A DNA stretch of 40,432 nt from Flavobacteriales bacterium (GCA_015665315.1 JADFAK010000122.1:1-40432), one strand, 5' to 3'; counted from the first letter of the stretch, positions 23,642 through 33,938 are shown. A program made the numbers and translations. The notes: generated by a model not told the origin, from the letters alone.

Positions 23642-26600
23642 ATGGGAAAAACATCAATTAAGTACTGGACAGGTATCGATGAACTCGAGAACACTCCTGA
23701 ATTTCAGAAGTCTCAACAAAACGAGTTCGTCCAGGATCAATCGATCGATGAATTTTTAGGTGATGATCGCCTAGAAGAAACCAACACTGGGAGAAGAGAC
23801 TTTCTCAAGTTCTTGGGTTTTAGCTTGACTGCAGCTACGCTGGCAGCATGTGAGACTCCAGTTGTGAAGTCTATTCCTTATGTTACTAAACCGGAGGATA
23901 TCACTCCAGGCGTTGCCAATTGGTATGCGTCGACCTATTATGATGGTCAGGACTACGGTAACATCCTTGTGAAGGCTCGAGAAGGTCGACCAATTTTCAT
24001 AAAAGGAAACAAGGAGTTCGGAATATCAGGTGGAGCGATCAATTCGCGCATCAATACATCTGTACTCAACTTGTACAATTCAGCTCGATTGACAGGCCCT
24101 AGGGTTTCTGGTGCTTCTGCTGATTGGGCGAGCTTGGATTCTGCAGTGAAAAAGGAATTGGAGGCTGCTCGCGGCAAGGTTGCAATCATTGCGCCTACGG
24201 TTGCTAGTCCGTCGACAATGAAGGCTATCAATGAGTTCAATGCAGCTTTTGGTGGTAAGCTCGTTCAGTATGATTCCGTGTCGTACTCTGGTGTTCGTGA
24301 TGCTCACAAAGCAACTCACGGCAAAGCTGCGATTCCTTCTTACGACTTTTCAAAAGCAAAGACGATCGTATCTGTCGCTTGTGACTTTTTGGGTACTTGG
24401 ATGTGCTCGAATATGTTTACTGCTCAATACGCGCAGACAAGAAAGCCGGAAGGTGCTTGGATGTCGAAGCATTTTCAGTTTGAGGCCAATATGTCCATGA
24501 CTGGTTCGAATGCAGATGTTCGTGTTCCAGTAAAGGTAAGTCAAGAAGCATTGGTAGTAGCTGCACTTTACAGTGAAGTGACAGGTGGTGGAGTTTCAGG
24601 TTTGGACGAGAATGTTGCAGCAAAGGTGAAAGCCGCTGCTGCTGATTTGAAGGCAAACAAAGGAAATGGCCTGGTGGTTTGTGGAAGCAATGACGTAAAC
24701 GTTCAACGTGTTGTGAATGCAATCAACAAAGCACTTAACAACTACGGATCCACTGTCAATGTCGATCACGCCATGAATCTTTACCAAGGTTCTGAGCAAG
24801 GAATGAAGAATTTGTTGTCCGAAATGAAGTCAGGTGCTGTTAGTGCTGTCATCGTTTACGGTTCAAATCCAGTATACACATGGCCAAACACGGCTGAGGT
24901 AACCGAGGCATTTGCCAAAGTGACCACATCTGTTAGTTTCAATCTCTTCAAAGATGAGACTAGCACTATGTGCAAATATTTAGCACCCGATCACCATTAC
25001 CTTGAGTCTTGGAATGATCTTTCGGCAATCGAAGGTAGAGTTGATTTGGTTCAGCCTACAATCACTCCCCTGTTCAACTCACGATATGCTCAAGAGAGCT
25101 TGTTGACATGGGCAGGCAATGATGCCGATTACTATACCTACCTAAGAAAGAACCACAACGCTTCCTTTACGAAGGAGAACATGCTCAAAGATAAAGCATG
25201 GTACACCGCAGTTCACAACGGAACGATGAAACAAGCTTCGATGCATGTTGAGTCGGCGGTTGAAGAGGTGGTTAGCGAAGTTGTGGCAGAAGCACCTGCT
25301 GTTGAGGCTAGCGGTTCAGTTAGCGATGCTATCGCTTCAATCAAGAGTTCTGCTAAAGGAGGTAAGTGGGAGTTAGCAATGTATCAGTCCCTTGCAATGG
25401 GCGACGGAGCGAATGCTAGTAACCCTTGGCTTCAAGAGTTGCCAGATCCGATTAGTAAAGTGACTTGGGACAACTATGTAGCCATGTCGCCATTGGACTG
25501 CAAAGAGAATGGCATCAATACAACCATCGCTCAGCGAGATGCTGCTAGTTTGGTTACTGTTAGCGCCAACGGATACAGTGTTACGCTTCCAGTTTTTCCT
25601 ACACCAGGACAAAAACGCGGAACCATCGGTATCGCTCTTGGATATGGTCGAGGAGCTGGAGATGTAGAAATTGGAAAGGGCGCCTATGTCGTTGATGGAA
25701 GCGGTCAGTTTGTAATGACCGACGGTGCCAAGACTCCAATTGGAGCCAACGCCATGCCATTTGCTACATGGAGCGGTAACAACGTCAACTACATCAATAC
25801 AGATGTGGCAATTGAGGTGACAGGCGACGAGATGAGCCTGGCAACTACTCAAATGCACAATACCGTAATGGGACGTACTTCGGTTGTTCGTGAAACGACC
25901 ATTGGAGCGTACAAAGCTGAGAAAGACGCCAAGAAGGGAAAGGCCTCTTGGAATAAAGAACATACGCTTGGAGTTCACCATGATGTGAACGGAGACGGCG
26001 AGATTAATTCGCAGGATAGAGAAACGACTAAGAATTTCGACTTGTGGCATGAGCATCCAGTTGAGAATATTGGTCACAGATGGGGAATGACCATCGACTT
26101 GAATTCTTGCATTGGATGTAATAGTTGTGTTTCTTCTTGCCACATCGAGAACAATGTTCCTGTTGTAGGTAAAGACGAGGTGCTTCGACACAGAGATATG
26201 CATTGGATGCGTATCGATAGATTCTTCTCTTCGGAGTTTGAAACACTTGAAGAGACAATGGAGCAAACTGGTTCTGGAGCTATTGGCGCCTATGCCCATA
26301 TGGAGCATCCAGCCGAGAATCCGCAGACAGTTCACATGCCAATGATGTGTCAGCATTGCAACCATGCTCCTTGTGAGACTGTTTGCCCTGTTGCCGCAAC
26401 TACACATAGCAATGAAGGTTTGAACCAAATGGCTTACAACCGTTGCATTGGAACACGTTATTGTGCAAACAACTGTCCGTACAAGGTGCGTCGATTCAAC
26501 TGGTTCAACTATCCGGGATACAAGAAATTCCAAACAGTGAATCCTGCACAGGATGAATTGTCGAGAATGGTATTGAATCCTGATGTTGTTGTAAGAACAC

Positions 26601-26884
26601 GTGGTGTAATGGAAAAATGCAGCATGTGCGTTCAGCGTATTCAAGCAGGAAAGCTTGATGCCAAGAAAGAAGGTGTACCTGTTGCCGATGGAAAGGTTGT
26701 CACAGCATGTGCTGAGGCCTGTCCTACCAATGCAATTACTTTTGGAGATATCAACGACACCAAATCATCGGTTCGCGGAATTTCTGAAAACAACCGAGCT
26801 TATCACGTGCTCGAGGAAGTTGGTGCACAGCCGAACATCTTCTATATGACGAAGGTGAGAAACAAACAGGATAACGAAGCTTAA
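23642..26884 (+). CDS. actB: Alternative complex III, molybdopterin-like/Fe-S fusion subunit ActB
   Basis: The 1080-residue protein starts with the extended Tat leader typical of this family: about 50 residues including '[15 protein letters not shown]', then '[11 protein letters not shown]' (Arg51-Arg52) and a lipobox-like 'LAAC' at 70. Residues about 80-530 resemble the molybdopterin oxidoreductase fold, which in complex III carries no cofactor. After an acidic linker (about 537-552) and a second part comes the ferredoxin domain (about 800-1065), with four Cys clusters beginning '[11 protein letters not shown]' (Cys823), '[13 protein letters not shown]', '[11 protein letters not shown]' and 'CSMC..CAEAC'. 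These hold three [4Fe-4S] and one [3Fe-4S] in known complexes. Residues 781-792 form an EF-hand-like loop just before this domain. Confidence 0.95.
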   Translation: MGKTSIKYWTGIDELENTPEFQKSQQNEFVQDQSIDEFLGDDRLEETNTGRRDFLKFLGFSLTAATLAACETPVVKSIPYVTKPEDITPGVANWYASTYYDGQDYGNILVKAREGRPIFIKGNKEFGISGGAINSRINTSVLNLYNSARLTGPRVSGASADWASLDSAVKKELEAARGKVAIIAPTVASPSTMKAINEFNAAFGGKLVQYDSVSYSGVRDAHKATHGKAAIPSYDFSKAKTIVSVACDFLGTWMCSNMFTAQYAQTRKPEGAWMSKHFQFEANMSMTGSNADVRVPVKVSQEALVVAALYSEVTGGGVSGLDENVAAKVKAAAADLKANKGNGLVVCGSNDVNVQRVVNAINKALNNYGSTVNVDHAMNLYQGSEQGMKNLLSEMKSGAVSAVIVYGSNPVYTWPNTAEVTEAFAKVTTSVSFNLFKDETSTMCKYLAPDHHYLESWNDLSAIEGRVDLVQPTITPLFNSRYAQESLLTWAGNDADYYTYLRKNHNASFTKENMLKDKAWYTAVHNGTMKQASMHVESAVEEVVSEVVAEAPAVEASGSVSDAIASIKSSAKGGKWELAMYQSLAMGDGANASNPWLQELPDPISKVTWDNYVAMSPLDCKENGINTTIAQRDAASLVTVSANGYSVTLPVFPTPGQKRGTIGIALGYGRGAGDVEIGKGAYVVDGSGQFVMTDGAKTPIGANAMPFATWSGNNVNYINTDVAIEVTGDEMSLATTQMHNTVMGRTSVVRETTIGAYKAEKDAKKGKASWNKEHTLGVHHDVNGDGEINSQDRETTKNFDLWHEHPVENIGHRWGMTIDLNSCIGCNSCVSSCHIENNVPVVGKDEVLRHRDMHWMRIDRFFSSEFETLEETMEQTGSGAIGAYAHMEHPAENPQTVHMPMMCQHCNHAPCETVCPVAATTHSNEGLNQMAYNRCIGTRYCANNCPYKVRRFNWFNYPGYKKFQTVNPAQDELSRMVLNPDVVVRTRGVMEKCSMCVQRIQAGKLDAKKEGVPVADGKVVTACAEACPTNAITFGDINDTKSSVRGISENNRAYHVLEEVGAQPNIFYMTKVRNKQDNEA

Positions 26885-26895
26885 AAAGAGTTCAC

Positions 26896-28272
26896 ATGCA
26901 CAAAGAAGCAGCGATCAGAGAGCCGCTCATTTTAGGGCACAAGACTTACAATGATATAACCAACGATGTTGTTGGTCCCATTGAAGGTCCTGCACCCATG
27001 GGCTGGAAAATATTGATCAGCATTACCGGACTGATTAGCCTTTATGGTATAGGATGTATCATGTACCTTATCGGCACTGGAATTGGTGTTTGGGGATTGA
27101 ACAAGACCGTAGGTTGGGCTTGGGATATTACCAACTTCGTATGGTGGGTTGGAATCGGTCACGCGGGTACCCTCATTTCTGCGGTACTTCTACTTTTTCG
27201 ACAGAAATGGCGAATGGCGATTAACCGATCGGCTGAGGCAATGACGATTTTCGCCGTGATCATGGCAGCCATGTTCCCAGGGATTCACATGGGTCGTATT
27301 TGGGTAGGTTACTGGGTATTCCCACTGCCGAATCAATTCGGTTCGCTTTGGGTGAACTTCAATTCACCACTTCTGTGGGATGTATTTGCGATATCAACTT
27401 ATTTCTCTGTTTCGTTGGTGTTCTGGTACATCGGTCTAATTCCTGATTTTGCCACCATCCGTGACAGAATGATTAAGCCTTTACCTAAAAAGATCTACAG
27501 CATCCTTTCTTTCGGATGGTCAGGTCGCGCAAAGAACTGGACACGTTTTGAGGAAGTTTCCTTGGTACTAGCCGGTATTGCTACCCCTCTTGTATTCTCT
27601 GTTCACTCGATCGTATCGATGGACTTTGCGACATCGGTGGTTCCAGGTTGGCACACGACTATCTTTCCTCCATACTTCGTTTCAGGAGCTGTATTCTCTG
27701 GATTTGCTATGGTACTTACCTTGATGTTGATCATGCGTAAAACCATGAAGCTGGAGGCTTATGTACACGTGAAGCACGTGGAGTACATGAACATTGTAAT
27801 CATTGTTACTGGTTCTATCGTAGGTGTAGCCTATTTGACCGAGCTTTTCATGTCTTGGTACAGTGGAGTTGAATATGAATCATATGCTTTCATAAACCGA
27901 TTCTCCGGACCATATGCTTGGTCTTATTGGATCATGATGACATGCAACGTGATCAGTCCACAGTTGATGTGGTTTAAGAAATTAAGAAGAAGTTTAACCT
28001 TCACCTTTGTTCTCACCATATTCGTGAATATCGGTATGTGGTTTGAGCGCTATGTAATTATCGTGACATCGATTCACCGTGATTACAATCCTTCATCATG
28101 GGGTGAATTCCACGCGACCTTTATCGATATAGGGGTATTCGTAGGAACGATTGGTATCTTCCTTACGCTATTCTTGCTATTTGCTAGGTTCTTCCCAGTA
28201 TTGGCTTTGAATGAGTTGAAGACTATTTTGAAGAGCTCTGGAGAATCGTATAAATCAGACTCTGAACACTGA
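26896..28272 (+). CDS. actC: Alternative complex III, NrfD-like integral membrane subunit ActC
   Basis: The 458-residue protein has about ten membrane helices of the NrfD/PsrC fold, which bind menaquinol at the periplasmic face and may provide a proton path. Characteristic segments are 'WWVGIGHAGTLISAVLLL', 'AAMFPGIHMGRIWVGYW', 'HSIVSMDFATSVVPGWH' and 'HVEYMNIVIIVTGSIVG'. It begins 11 bases after actB, is partner to the ferredoxin domain of ActB, and is paired in the complex with ActF, which has the same fold. Confidence 0.95.
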   Translation: MHKEAAIREPLILGHKTYNDITNDVVGPIEGPAPMGWKILISITGLISLYGIGCIMYLIGTGIGVWGLNKTVGWAWDITNFVWWVGIGHAGTLISAVLLLFRQKWRMAINRSAEAMTIFAVIMAAMFPGIHMGRIWVGYWVFPLPNQFGSLWVNFNSPLLWDVFAISTYFSVSLVFWYIGLIPDFATIRDRMIKPLPKKIYSILSFGWSGRAKNWTRFEEVSLVLAGIATPLVFSVHSIVSMDFATSVVPGWHTTIFPPYFVSGAVFSGFAMVLTLMLIMRKTMKLEAYVHVKHVEYMNIVIIVTGSIVGVAYLTELFMSWYSGVEYESYAFINRFSGPYAWSYWIMMTCNVISPQLMWFKKLRRSLTFTFVLTIFVNIGMWFERYVIIVTSIHRDYNPSSWGEFHATFIDIGVFVGTIGIFLTLFLLFARFFPVLALNELKTILKSSGESYKSDSEH

Positions 28273-28277
28273 AGATT

Positions 28278-28814
28278 ATGGCGGAAAAATTAATTCATGC
28301 AATGTACGACGATGAGCAAAAGCTCCTCGCAGCAGCCAAAGAGCTGGTACATCAAGGTATTCGAGTGAAGGACGTATTCTCACCATTTCCTATCCACGGA
28401 TTGGATCCAATTATTGGTGTGAAGAGAACGCGTTTGGCAATAGCATCTTTTATGTATGCTACTGGTGGAACGACCTTGGCCTTGCTCGGAATGTGGTATT
28501 TCATGATTCACGACTGGCCAATGAATATTGGTGGTAAGCCTTCGTTCTCCTTGATTCAAAACTTACCGGCATTTGTGCCTGTGACTTTTGAGTTCTCGGT
28601 GTTTTGTGCGGCACATGGTATGGCCATTACCTATATGATTAGAAATAAGACGCTACCTGGAATGCCTGCATGCAATCCGGATCCGCGTACGACCGATGAT
28701 AAATTCGTACTTGAAATTGCTGCTTCTCAGAATCACGACCACGATGTTGAGAATTTGGAAGCTGCTCTCAAGCAAACGGATTTGATGGAATTGAGCATTA
28801 AAGAACTTGCATAA
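28278..28814 (+). CDS. actD: Alternative complex III, DUF3341 subunit ActD
   Basis: The 178-residue protein belongs to DUF3341. It has a cytoplasmic ferredoxin-like N-terminal part ('LIHAMYDDEQKLLAAAKEL', 'VFSPFPIHGLD') and two membrane helices near 55-75 and 95-120. A short charged C-terminus follows, with His-rich 'NHDHDVENLEAAL'. ActD is a structural subunit that contacts ActC. The gene starts 5 bases after actC and ends 9 bases before actE. Confidence 0.94.
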   Translation: MAEKLIHAMYDDEQKLLAAAKELVHQGIRVKDVFSPFPIHGLDPIIGVKRTRLAIASFMYATGGTTLALLGMWYFMIHDWPMNIGGKPSFSLIQNLPAFVPVTFEFSVFCAAHGMAITYMIRNKTLPGMPACNPDPRTTDDKFVLEIAASQNHDHDVENLEAALKQTDLMELSIKELA

Positions 28815-28823
28815 GCTATTCTC

Positions 28824-29531
28824 ATGAACAAGAGAAGAACAAATTTATTTATCGTAGCGGCCGCATCCATGATGTTGGCTTCCTGCACAGTGAACGACAA
28901 CAGTCCAGGCTTGGAATTTATGCCAGACATGTATCGCTCGCCAGCAGTTGAAGCATACGTCGACTACGGTATGGATCCTTACAATTTTTCCGATTCGTTG
29001 GCGGTAAGTCAGCGTAACCATCCGTCGGCACGTAAACCTGTTGCTGGGACGATTCCTTACGGGGCGCAAAGCGAATTATCATACGCTATGCCTTATAGTT
29101 ATCCGAACACAACAGAAGGATACGAGGCTTCTGCGGCAAACCGCTCTCCTTTGATTCACAACCAGGAGAACGTCGATAAAGGAAAAGAGATCTATGATCG
29201 CATGTGTATTCATTGCCACGGCAAGAAAGGAGCCGGTGACGGAACTATTTCTGCGAATGGATTCATTTTGGGTATTCCTGCATACGATGGCAAGTTGGCC
29301 GACCTTCCTGAAGGAAAGATGTATCACACATTGACTTTCGGAAAAGGACTTATGGGCTCACATGCTAGTCAGCTATCTTCCAAAGAACGTTGGGAGGTGA
29401 TTGAGTATGTAAAGGTGCTGCAGAACGGCGGTAAGTTGGTAGAAGGCAATGCGCCTGCTACCGAAGAAGTGGAAGTTGCTGAGATAGTGGAAGAGGTTAT
29501 TGAAGAGATTCATGCCCCAGCTGCCCACTAA
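28824..29531 (+). CDS. actE: Alternative complex III, monoheme cytochrome c lipoprotein ActE
   Basis: The 235-residue protein has a lipoprotein signal ('FIVAAASMMLASC', Cys about 21). A long segment contains the family-typical 'FMPDMYRSPAVEAYVDYG', and one cytochrome c domain has 'CIHCHGKKGAGDG' near residue 130 and the likely Met ligand in 'FGKGLMGSHASQLS'. The last about 25 residues are an acidic Val/Glu/Ala-rich tail not needed for the heme fold. ActE is the exposed heme subunit of the complex and a likely exit point for electrons. Confidence 0.93.
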   Translation: MNKRRTNLFIVAAASMMLASCTVNDNSPGLEFMPDMYRSPAVEAYVDYGMDPYNFSDSLAVSQRNHPSARKPVAGTIPYGAQSELSYAMPYSYPNTTEGYEASAANRSPLIHNQENVDKGKEIYDRMCIHCHGKKGAGDGTISANGFILGIPAYDGKLADLPEGKMYHTLTFGKGLMGSHASQLSSKERWEVIEYVKVLQNGGKLVEGNAPATEEVEVAEIVEEVIEEIHAPAAH

Positions 29532-29570
29532 AGAAATGACAAGATTAACGAACAATAATACCCAGGTGCA

Positions 29571-30800
29571 ATGAATTTTGTAATTCCCGGAAAAGTAAAG
29601 ACTTTAAGTTTCGTCCTGATGGCCATTGGGGTAATAGCCATGGTATGGGGATTTCTCCAAGGTGACGGCGAACACGGTGAACATCATCAAAGATGGTGGT
29701 CAAATATGCTTGTGAATGGATTCTACTTTGTAGCCATTTCACTTGGAGCATTGTTCTTCTATACCTTGCAGTACGCTGCTGAGGTAGGTTGGAGTGCCCA
29801 GTTCAAGCGTATTTTTGAAGCAATGTTCTCATATCTACCGATTGGATTGGTCATCGTGTTGGTATTGCTTATTACCGGTCGACTTGGAATGCATCATACT
29901 TGGCACTGGATGGATCAGTCCCTGTATGTGGAGGGGGGTGAGAATTATGATAAGATCATTGCCGGCAAAGGAGCATACTTTTCTGATGCCTTCTTTTGGT
30001 TGAGAACAGTAATCTATGTCGGACTGTTTATTTGGTTTGCCAATTGGTTTAGAAAGAAGTCGCTTCTTGAGGACAAAGAAGGGGGAACAGAATTGCACGT
30101 GAAGCAATTTAAGCGTAGTGCCATTTTCTTGGTGTGCTTTGCTGTATTCTCATCGACTTTGGCTTGGGATTGGTTGATGTCTATCGACACGCACTGGTTC
30201 AGCACTATGTACGGATGGTATGTATTCTCTGGTATGTGGGTTACGTGTATGATTTTTGCAACGATTCTGACTTTGTGGTTGCGTAAGCGAGGTCACTTGC
30301 CTCATATCAATGATTCTCACGTGCACGATTTAACGAAGTGGATGTTTGCCATAAGCATGCTCTGGGCATACCTATGGTTCTGTCAGTTCATGTTGATTTG
30401 GTACGCGAATATTCCAGAGGAAGTACAGTATTATACAACTCGTTTCTTTGACGGACACGGAGGCCTTAGTCCTTACTTGTTCCCATTGGTCATGATGTTC
30501 TTCATCAATTTTGCACTTCCATTTTACATCTTGATAGCTCGTGACGCCAAGAGAAATTCCAACTTGATTGTTGGTGTAGGCCTTTTGATCTTCTGCGCTC
30601 ACTTTGTGGATGTGTACCTACTTGTTATTCCTGGAACTATCCACATGGAGCAGTACCACGGAATCGAGTTTTGGGAGTGGGGAATGTTCGCCGGTTTCTT
30701 CGGACTCTTCTTGTTGGTAGTTATGAAGGCGCTGTCTAAAGCACCACTTATTCCTACGAACCATCCGTTCCTTGAGGAGAGTGAACATCACGAGATATAA
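29571..30800 (+). CDS. actF: Alternative complex III, NrfD-like integral membrane subunit ActF
   Basis: The 409-residue protein has about ten membrane helices, related to ActC but shorter. Recognisable parts are 'GFYFVAISLGALFFYTLQYA', 'WDWLMSIDTHWFSTMYGWY', 'LTKWMFAISMLWAYLWFCQF' and 'RDAKRNSNLIVGVGLLIF'. ActF lacks some quinol-site residues of ActC and is thought to have a structural or proton-path role. It is separated from actE and coxB by about 38 bases each, without promoter or terminator, so transcription should continue. Confidence 0.94.
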   Translation: MNFVIPGKVKTLSFVLMAIGVIAMVWGFLQGDGEHGEHHQRWWSNMLVNGFYFVAISLGALFFYTLQYAAEVGWSAQFKRIFEAMFSYLPIGLVIVLVLLITGRLGMHHTWHWMDQSLYVEGGENYDKIIAGKGAYFSDAFFWLRTVIYVGLFIWFANWFRKKSLLEDKEGGTELHVKQFKRSAIFLVCFAVFSSTLAWDWLMSIDTHWFSTMYGWYVFSGMWVTCMIFATILTLWLRKRGHLPHINDSHVHDLTKWMFAISMLWAYLWFCQFMLIWYANIPEEVQYYTTRFFDGHGGLSPYLFPLVMMFFINFALPFYILIARDAKRNSNLIVGVGLLIFCAHFVDVYLLVIPGTIHMEQYHGIEFWEWGMFAGFFGLFLLVVMKALSKAPLIPTNHPFLEESEHHEI

Positions 30801-30838
30801 TAACAGACTAAGGAAAGAACTAAAAGAATAAGCAAGCC

Positions 30839-32104
30839 ATGATGAAGCTTCTAATTATACTGGTAGTGATTTTGGGAATAGTAGCACTAGCCCAATTAGC
30901 CAAGGTGTATGAACACACCCGAGAACTTCGTAAGACCAGGGAGGAAGACATTTCGTATGCAGATAATCGCATGAACGCCTTTCTTTGGATCTTGTGGATG
31001 ATCGTATTCTTCGGATCAAGTTTGTACTTGATGGTGAAATATGCTCATACCCTCCCGGAATCTGCTTCGGAACACGGAGTAGCCCTTGACCTTCTAATGG
31101 ATGTGAATCTTTGGTTGGTGACTATTGTTTTCTTTGTTGTAAACGGATTGCTTTTTTGGTTTGCTGCGAAGTACTACTATCGCAAAGATCGCCGAGCGAA
31201 GTTCTTTCCACACGACAACCGTTTGGAGCTAATCTGGACGATCGTTCCTTCTGTTGTTTTGGCTTTCATCATTATTTATGGATTGAAAACGTGGAATACA
31301 ATGACGGGCGATGCCTCTGAGGCCGCCATAAAAGTTGAAGTAACCTCCGAGCAATTCAAGTGGTTTGTGCGCTATCCTGGACAAGACAATGTTCTTGGTG
31401 CAGTGAATGTCAACATGATTGATCCGGGCACGCAGAACTTATTGGGAATTATTACTGAAGAGAGTATTCCTGCCCGTATTGAAACAGTTGACGCCAGTAT
31501 TGCTAAGGAAAAGGAGAAAATTGATTCTGCAGCAAAATTGGCCTTGTTGCCAGCCTCTGCTGTTGAAGCGATTGAAGATAAGATTTTCCGACTGGAAAGA
31601 CTCAAACAACGAATTCTTGACATCAAGAACTACGAGGTCAAAGGCGTAAGCGCATGGTCGGCTGGTGCAGATGACATTATCGCAAGCCCTGCTGAATTGC
31701 ACTTGCCTGTGGGCGTTGAGGTCGAATTGAATTTTAGATCGAAAGACGTGATTCACTCGGCGTACTTGCCACATTTCCGTGCACAGATGAACACGGTTCC
31801 TGGTGTTCCGACAAGATTTAAAATGATCCCAACGATAACCACTGCAGAAATGCGGGAGAAGTTGGATGATCCTGATTTTGACTATCTGTTGCTTTGTAAC
31901 AAGATTTGTGGTGTCAGCCACTACAACATGAAGATTCCAGTTATTGTTGAGACAATGGCTGAGTACGAAGCATGGTTGGCAACGCAACCCACTTTTGTGG
32001 CGAGCGAAGAACCAGCGGCTGAAGAGAATGCAACGGAAGAAGTAGCAACAGAGGAAGTAGCAGCAGAGAATGTATCTGCAGAATTAATTACCAACGAGGA
32101 CTAA
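30839..32104 (+). CDS. coxB: Cytochrome c oxidase subunit II
   Basis: The 421-residue subunit II is much longer than the usual 230-300 residues. It has about four hydrophobic segments, the last two ('NLWLVTIVFFVVNGLLFWF', 'IWTIVPSVVLAFIIIYGL') being the normal hairpin. The CuA site is present: His in 'DVIHSAYLPHF' and the loop 'CNKICGVSHYNM'. The subunit II Glu of that loop is Lys, a change common in Bacteroidota. An insertion of about 85 residues (about 200-285) with coiled-coil character ('IEDKIFRLERLKQRILDI') splits the cupredoxin domain. The last about 35 residues are an acidic Ala/Glu tail. No cytochrome c domain is fused, consistent with electrons coming directly from the act complex. 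Confidence 0.95.
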   Translation: MMKLLIILVVILGIVALAQLAKVYEHTRELRKTREEDISYADNRMNAFLWILWMIVFFGSSLYLMVKYAHTLPESASEHGVALDLLMDVNLWLVTIVFFVVNGLLFWFAAKYYYRKDRRAKFFPHDNRLELIWTIVPSVVLAFIIIYGLKTWNTMTGDASEAAIKVEVTSEQFKWFVRYPGQDNVLGAVNVNMIDPGTQNLLGIITEESIPARIETVDASIAKEKEKIDSAAKLALLPASAVEAIEDKIFRLERLKQRILDIKNYEVKGVSAWSAGADDIIASPAELHLPVGVEVELNFRSKDVIHSAYLPHFRAQMNTVPGVPTRFKMIPTITTAEMREKLDDPDFDYLLLCNKICGVSHYNMKIPVIVETMAEYEAWLATQPTFVASEEPAAEENATEEVATEEVAAENVSAELITNED

Positions 32105-32129
32105 TATCCCTATTAAAATCCATTAAGAA

Positions 32130-33887
32130 ATGGCAGGTCACGGACATCACGAAGAAAGCTTCGTTTCGAAGTACATATTCAGTCAGGATCATAAAATGAT
32201 TTCTAAGCAATTCCTTGTTACGGCAATAGCCATGGGAGTTGTCGCAGTTCTGTTATCAGTTCTGTTTAGAATTCAATTGGGCTGGCCGAGTGAGCCGAAT
32301 AGTTTCGTTCACTTTTTTCTAGGCGATCGCTGGGCACCAGGAGGCATTATGTCTGGTGGAGCCTATCTAGCGCTTGTTACCATTCACGGTACCATCATGG
32401 TCTTCTTTGTACTTACGGGCGGACTGTCAGGAACTTTCTCAAACTTGCTTATTCCATTGCAGATTGGAGCTCGAGATATGGCTTCAGGATTCCTGAACAT
32501 GCTCTCGTATTGGTTCTTCTTTGTGTCTTCTGTAATCATGTTGACTTCGCTCTTTGTTGAGACAGGAGCAGCGTCTGCAGGTTGGACCATCTACCCGCCA
32601 CTTAGTGCTTTGCCGCAAGCGATCGCTGGTTCAGGTCTGGGAATGACGCTTTGGTTGGTTTCAATGGTTTTGTTCGTTGCTTCTTCACTCCTTGGCGGAT
32701 TGAACTACGTCGTTACTATCATTAACCTTCGTACCAAAGGACTGACGATGACTCGTCTGCCTTTGACTATTTGGGCTTTCCTCATTACTGCCGTTTTGGG
32801 TGTATTGTCTTTCCCTGTATTGGTATCGGCCGTTGTCCTCCTTATTATGGATCGTAGCTTCGGTACAGCCTTTTATCTTTCGGATATTTACATTGGTGGA
32901 GAAGCGCTAGACGTAACTGGTGGATCGCCAATCTTGTTCCAACACTTGTTCTGGTTCCTAGGTCACCCTGAGGTATATATCGTACTTCTCCCGGCACTTG
33001 GTATTAGCTCACAGGTTATTTCAACCAATTCACGAAAGCCAATTTTTGGTTACCGTGCAATGATTGGATCGATTATGGCCATTGGATTCCTTTCTTTCAT
33101 CGTTTGGGGTCACCACATGTATGTCACCGGAATGAACCCATTCTTGGGTGCCGTTTTCGTATTTACAACTTTGCTTATTGCGATTCCATCAGCTGTAAAG
33201 GCATTTAACTACATCACTACTTTGTGGCAAGGAAATATCCGTATGACACCAGCCATGCTTTTTAGTATTGGTCTGGTTTCAACTTTCGTTACAGGTGGTG
33301 TTACCGGAATCATCTTGGCCGATTCTGCCTTGGATGTTCAGGTGCACGATACCTACTTTGTTGTGGGCCACTTCCATATCGTAATGGGTATGTCGGCCAT
33401 CTTTGGAATGTTCGCCGGTGTGTATCACTGGTTCCCGAAAATGTTCGGCCGTATGATGAACACCAAAATGGGATATGCCCACTTCTGGGTGACCATGGTG
33501 TGCGGTATGGGTGTATTCTTCCCTATGCACTTCATTGGTTTGAACGGTTCACCACGTCGTTATTATGCGTACAGTGAGTTCGAATACTTGAACGCAACGG
33601 TTGACTTAAACGTGCTAATTTCTGTATTTGCCATCATCGGTGGTATTGCTCAGATCATTTTCTTGTTCAACTTCTTCTACAGTGTTTTCCGCGGACAAAA
33701 AGCTTCGCAGAATCCTTGGCAGTCAAATACCTTGGAATGGACTACACCTGTCGAGCATGTTCATGGTAACTGGCCTGGAGCTCTTCCAGTGGTTCACCGT
33801 TGGCCTTATGACTACAGTAATCCTGCTTACGAGGAGGATTTCGTTCCGCAAACGGTTCCTTTGAAGCCTGGCGAAGAAGAACACTAG
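32130..33887 (+). CDS. coxA: Cytochrome c oxidase subunit I
   Basis: The 585-residue protein has about twelve membrane helices and all heme-copper ligands: His in 'HGTIMVFFVLTGG' (low-spin heme), 'FWFLGHPEVYIVLLP' (CuB His with the type A Glu), 'WGHHMYVTG' (CuB His pair) and 'HFHIVMG' (both hemes). The 'HPEVY' Glu and the Asn/Asp pattern near 'RDMASGFLNMLSYW' indicate a type A proton-pumping oxidase. It reduces oxygen to water. It is the last gene of the operon. Subunits III and IV and heme-A synthesis genes are not next to it and must lie elsewhere. Confidence 0.97.
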   Translation: MAGHGHHEESFVSKYIFSQDHKMISKQFLVTAIAMGVVAVLLSVLFRIQLGWPSEPNSFVHFFLGDRWAPGGIMSGGAYLALVTIHGTIMVFFVLTGGLSGTFSNLLIPLQIGARDMASGFLNMLSYWFFFVSSVIMLTSLFVETGAASAGWTIYPPLSALPQAIAGSGLGMTLWLVSMVLFVASSLLGGLNYVVTIINLRTKGLTMTRLPLTIWAFLITAVLGVLSFPVLVSAVVLLIMDRSFGTAFYLSDIYIGGEALDVTGGSPILFQHLFWFLGHPEVYIVLLPALGISSQVISTNSRKPIFGYRAMIGSIMAIGFLSFIVWGHHMYVTGMNPFLGAVFVFTTLLIAIPSAVKAFNYITTLWQGNIRMTPAMLFSIGLVSTFVTGGVTGIILADSALDVQVHDTYFVVGHFHIVMGMSAIFGMFAGVYHWFPKMFGRMMNTKMGYAHFWVTMVCGMGVFFPMHFIGLNGSPRRYYAYSEFEYLNATVDLNVLISVFAIIGGIAQIIFLFNFFYSVFRGQKASQNPWQSNTLEWTTPVEHVHGNWPGALPVVHRWPYDYSNPAYEEDFVPQTVPLKPGEEEH

Positions 33888-33902
33888 AATACAATATTTA
33901 TA

Positions 33903-33938
33903 AAAGGGCTGCCCAATCTTATTGAGGCAGCCCTTTTT
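33903..33938 (+). terminator. Intrinsic terminator of the act-cox operon
   Basis: AAAGGGCTGCC (33903-33913) pairs perfectly with GGCAGCCCTTT (33926-33936), with four more pairs possible in the loop, and the T-run continues to 33938. It starts 16 bases after the coxA stop. Confidence 0.95.

Noticed and set aside
25373-26644. Long open frame of 423 codons on the minus strand opposite actB
   Set aside because: The translation is His/Ser/Cys-rich with no domain or signal peptide, and it mirrors the conserved ferredoxin and preceding coding sequence on the plus strand. It is a shadow frame from codon bias.
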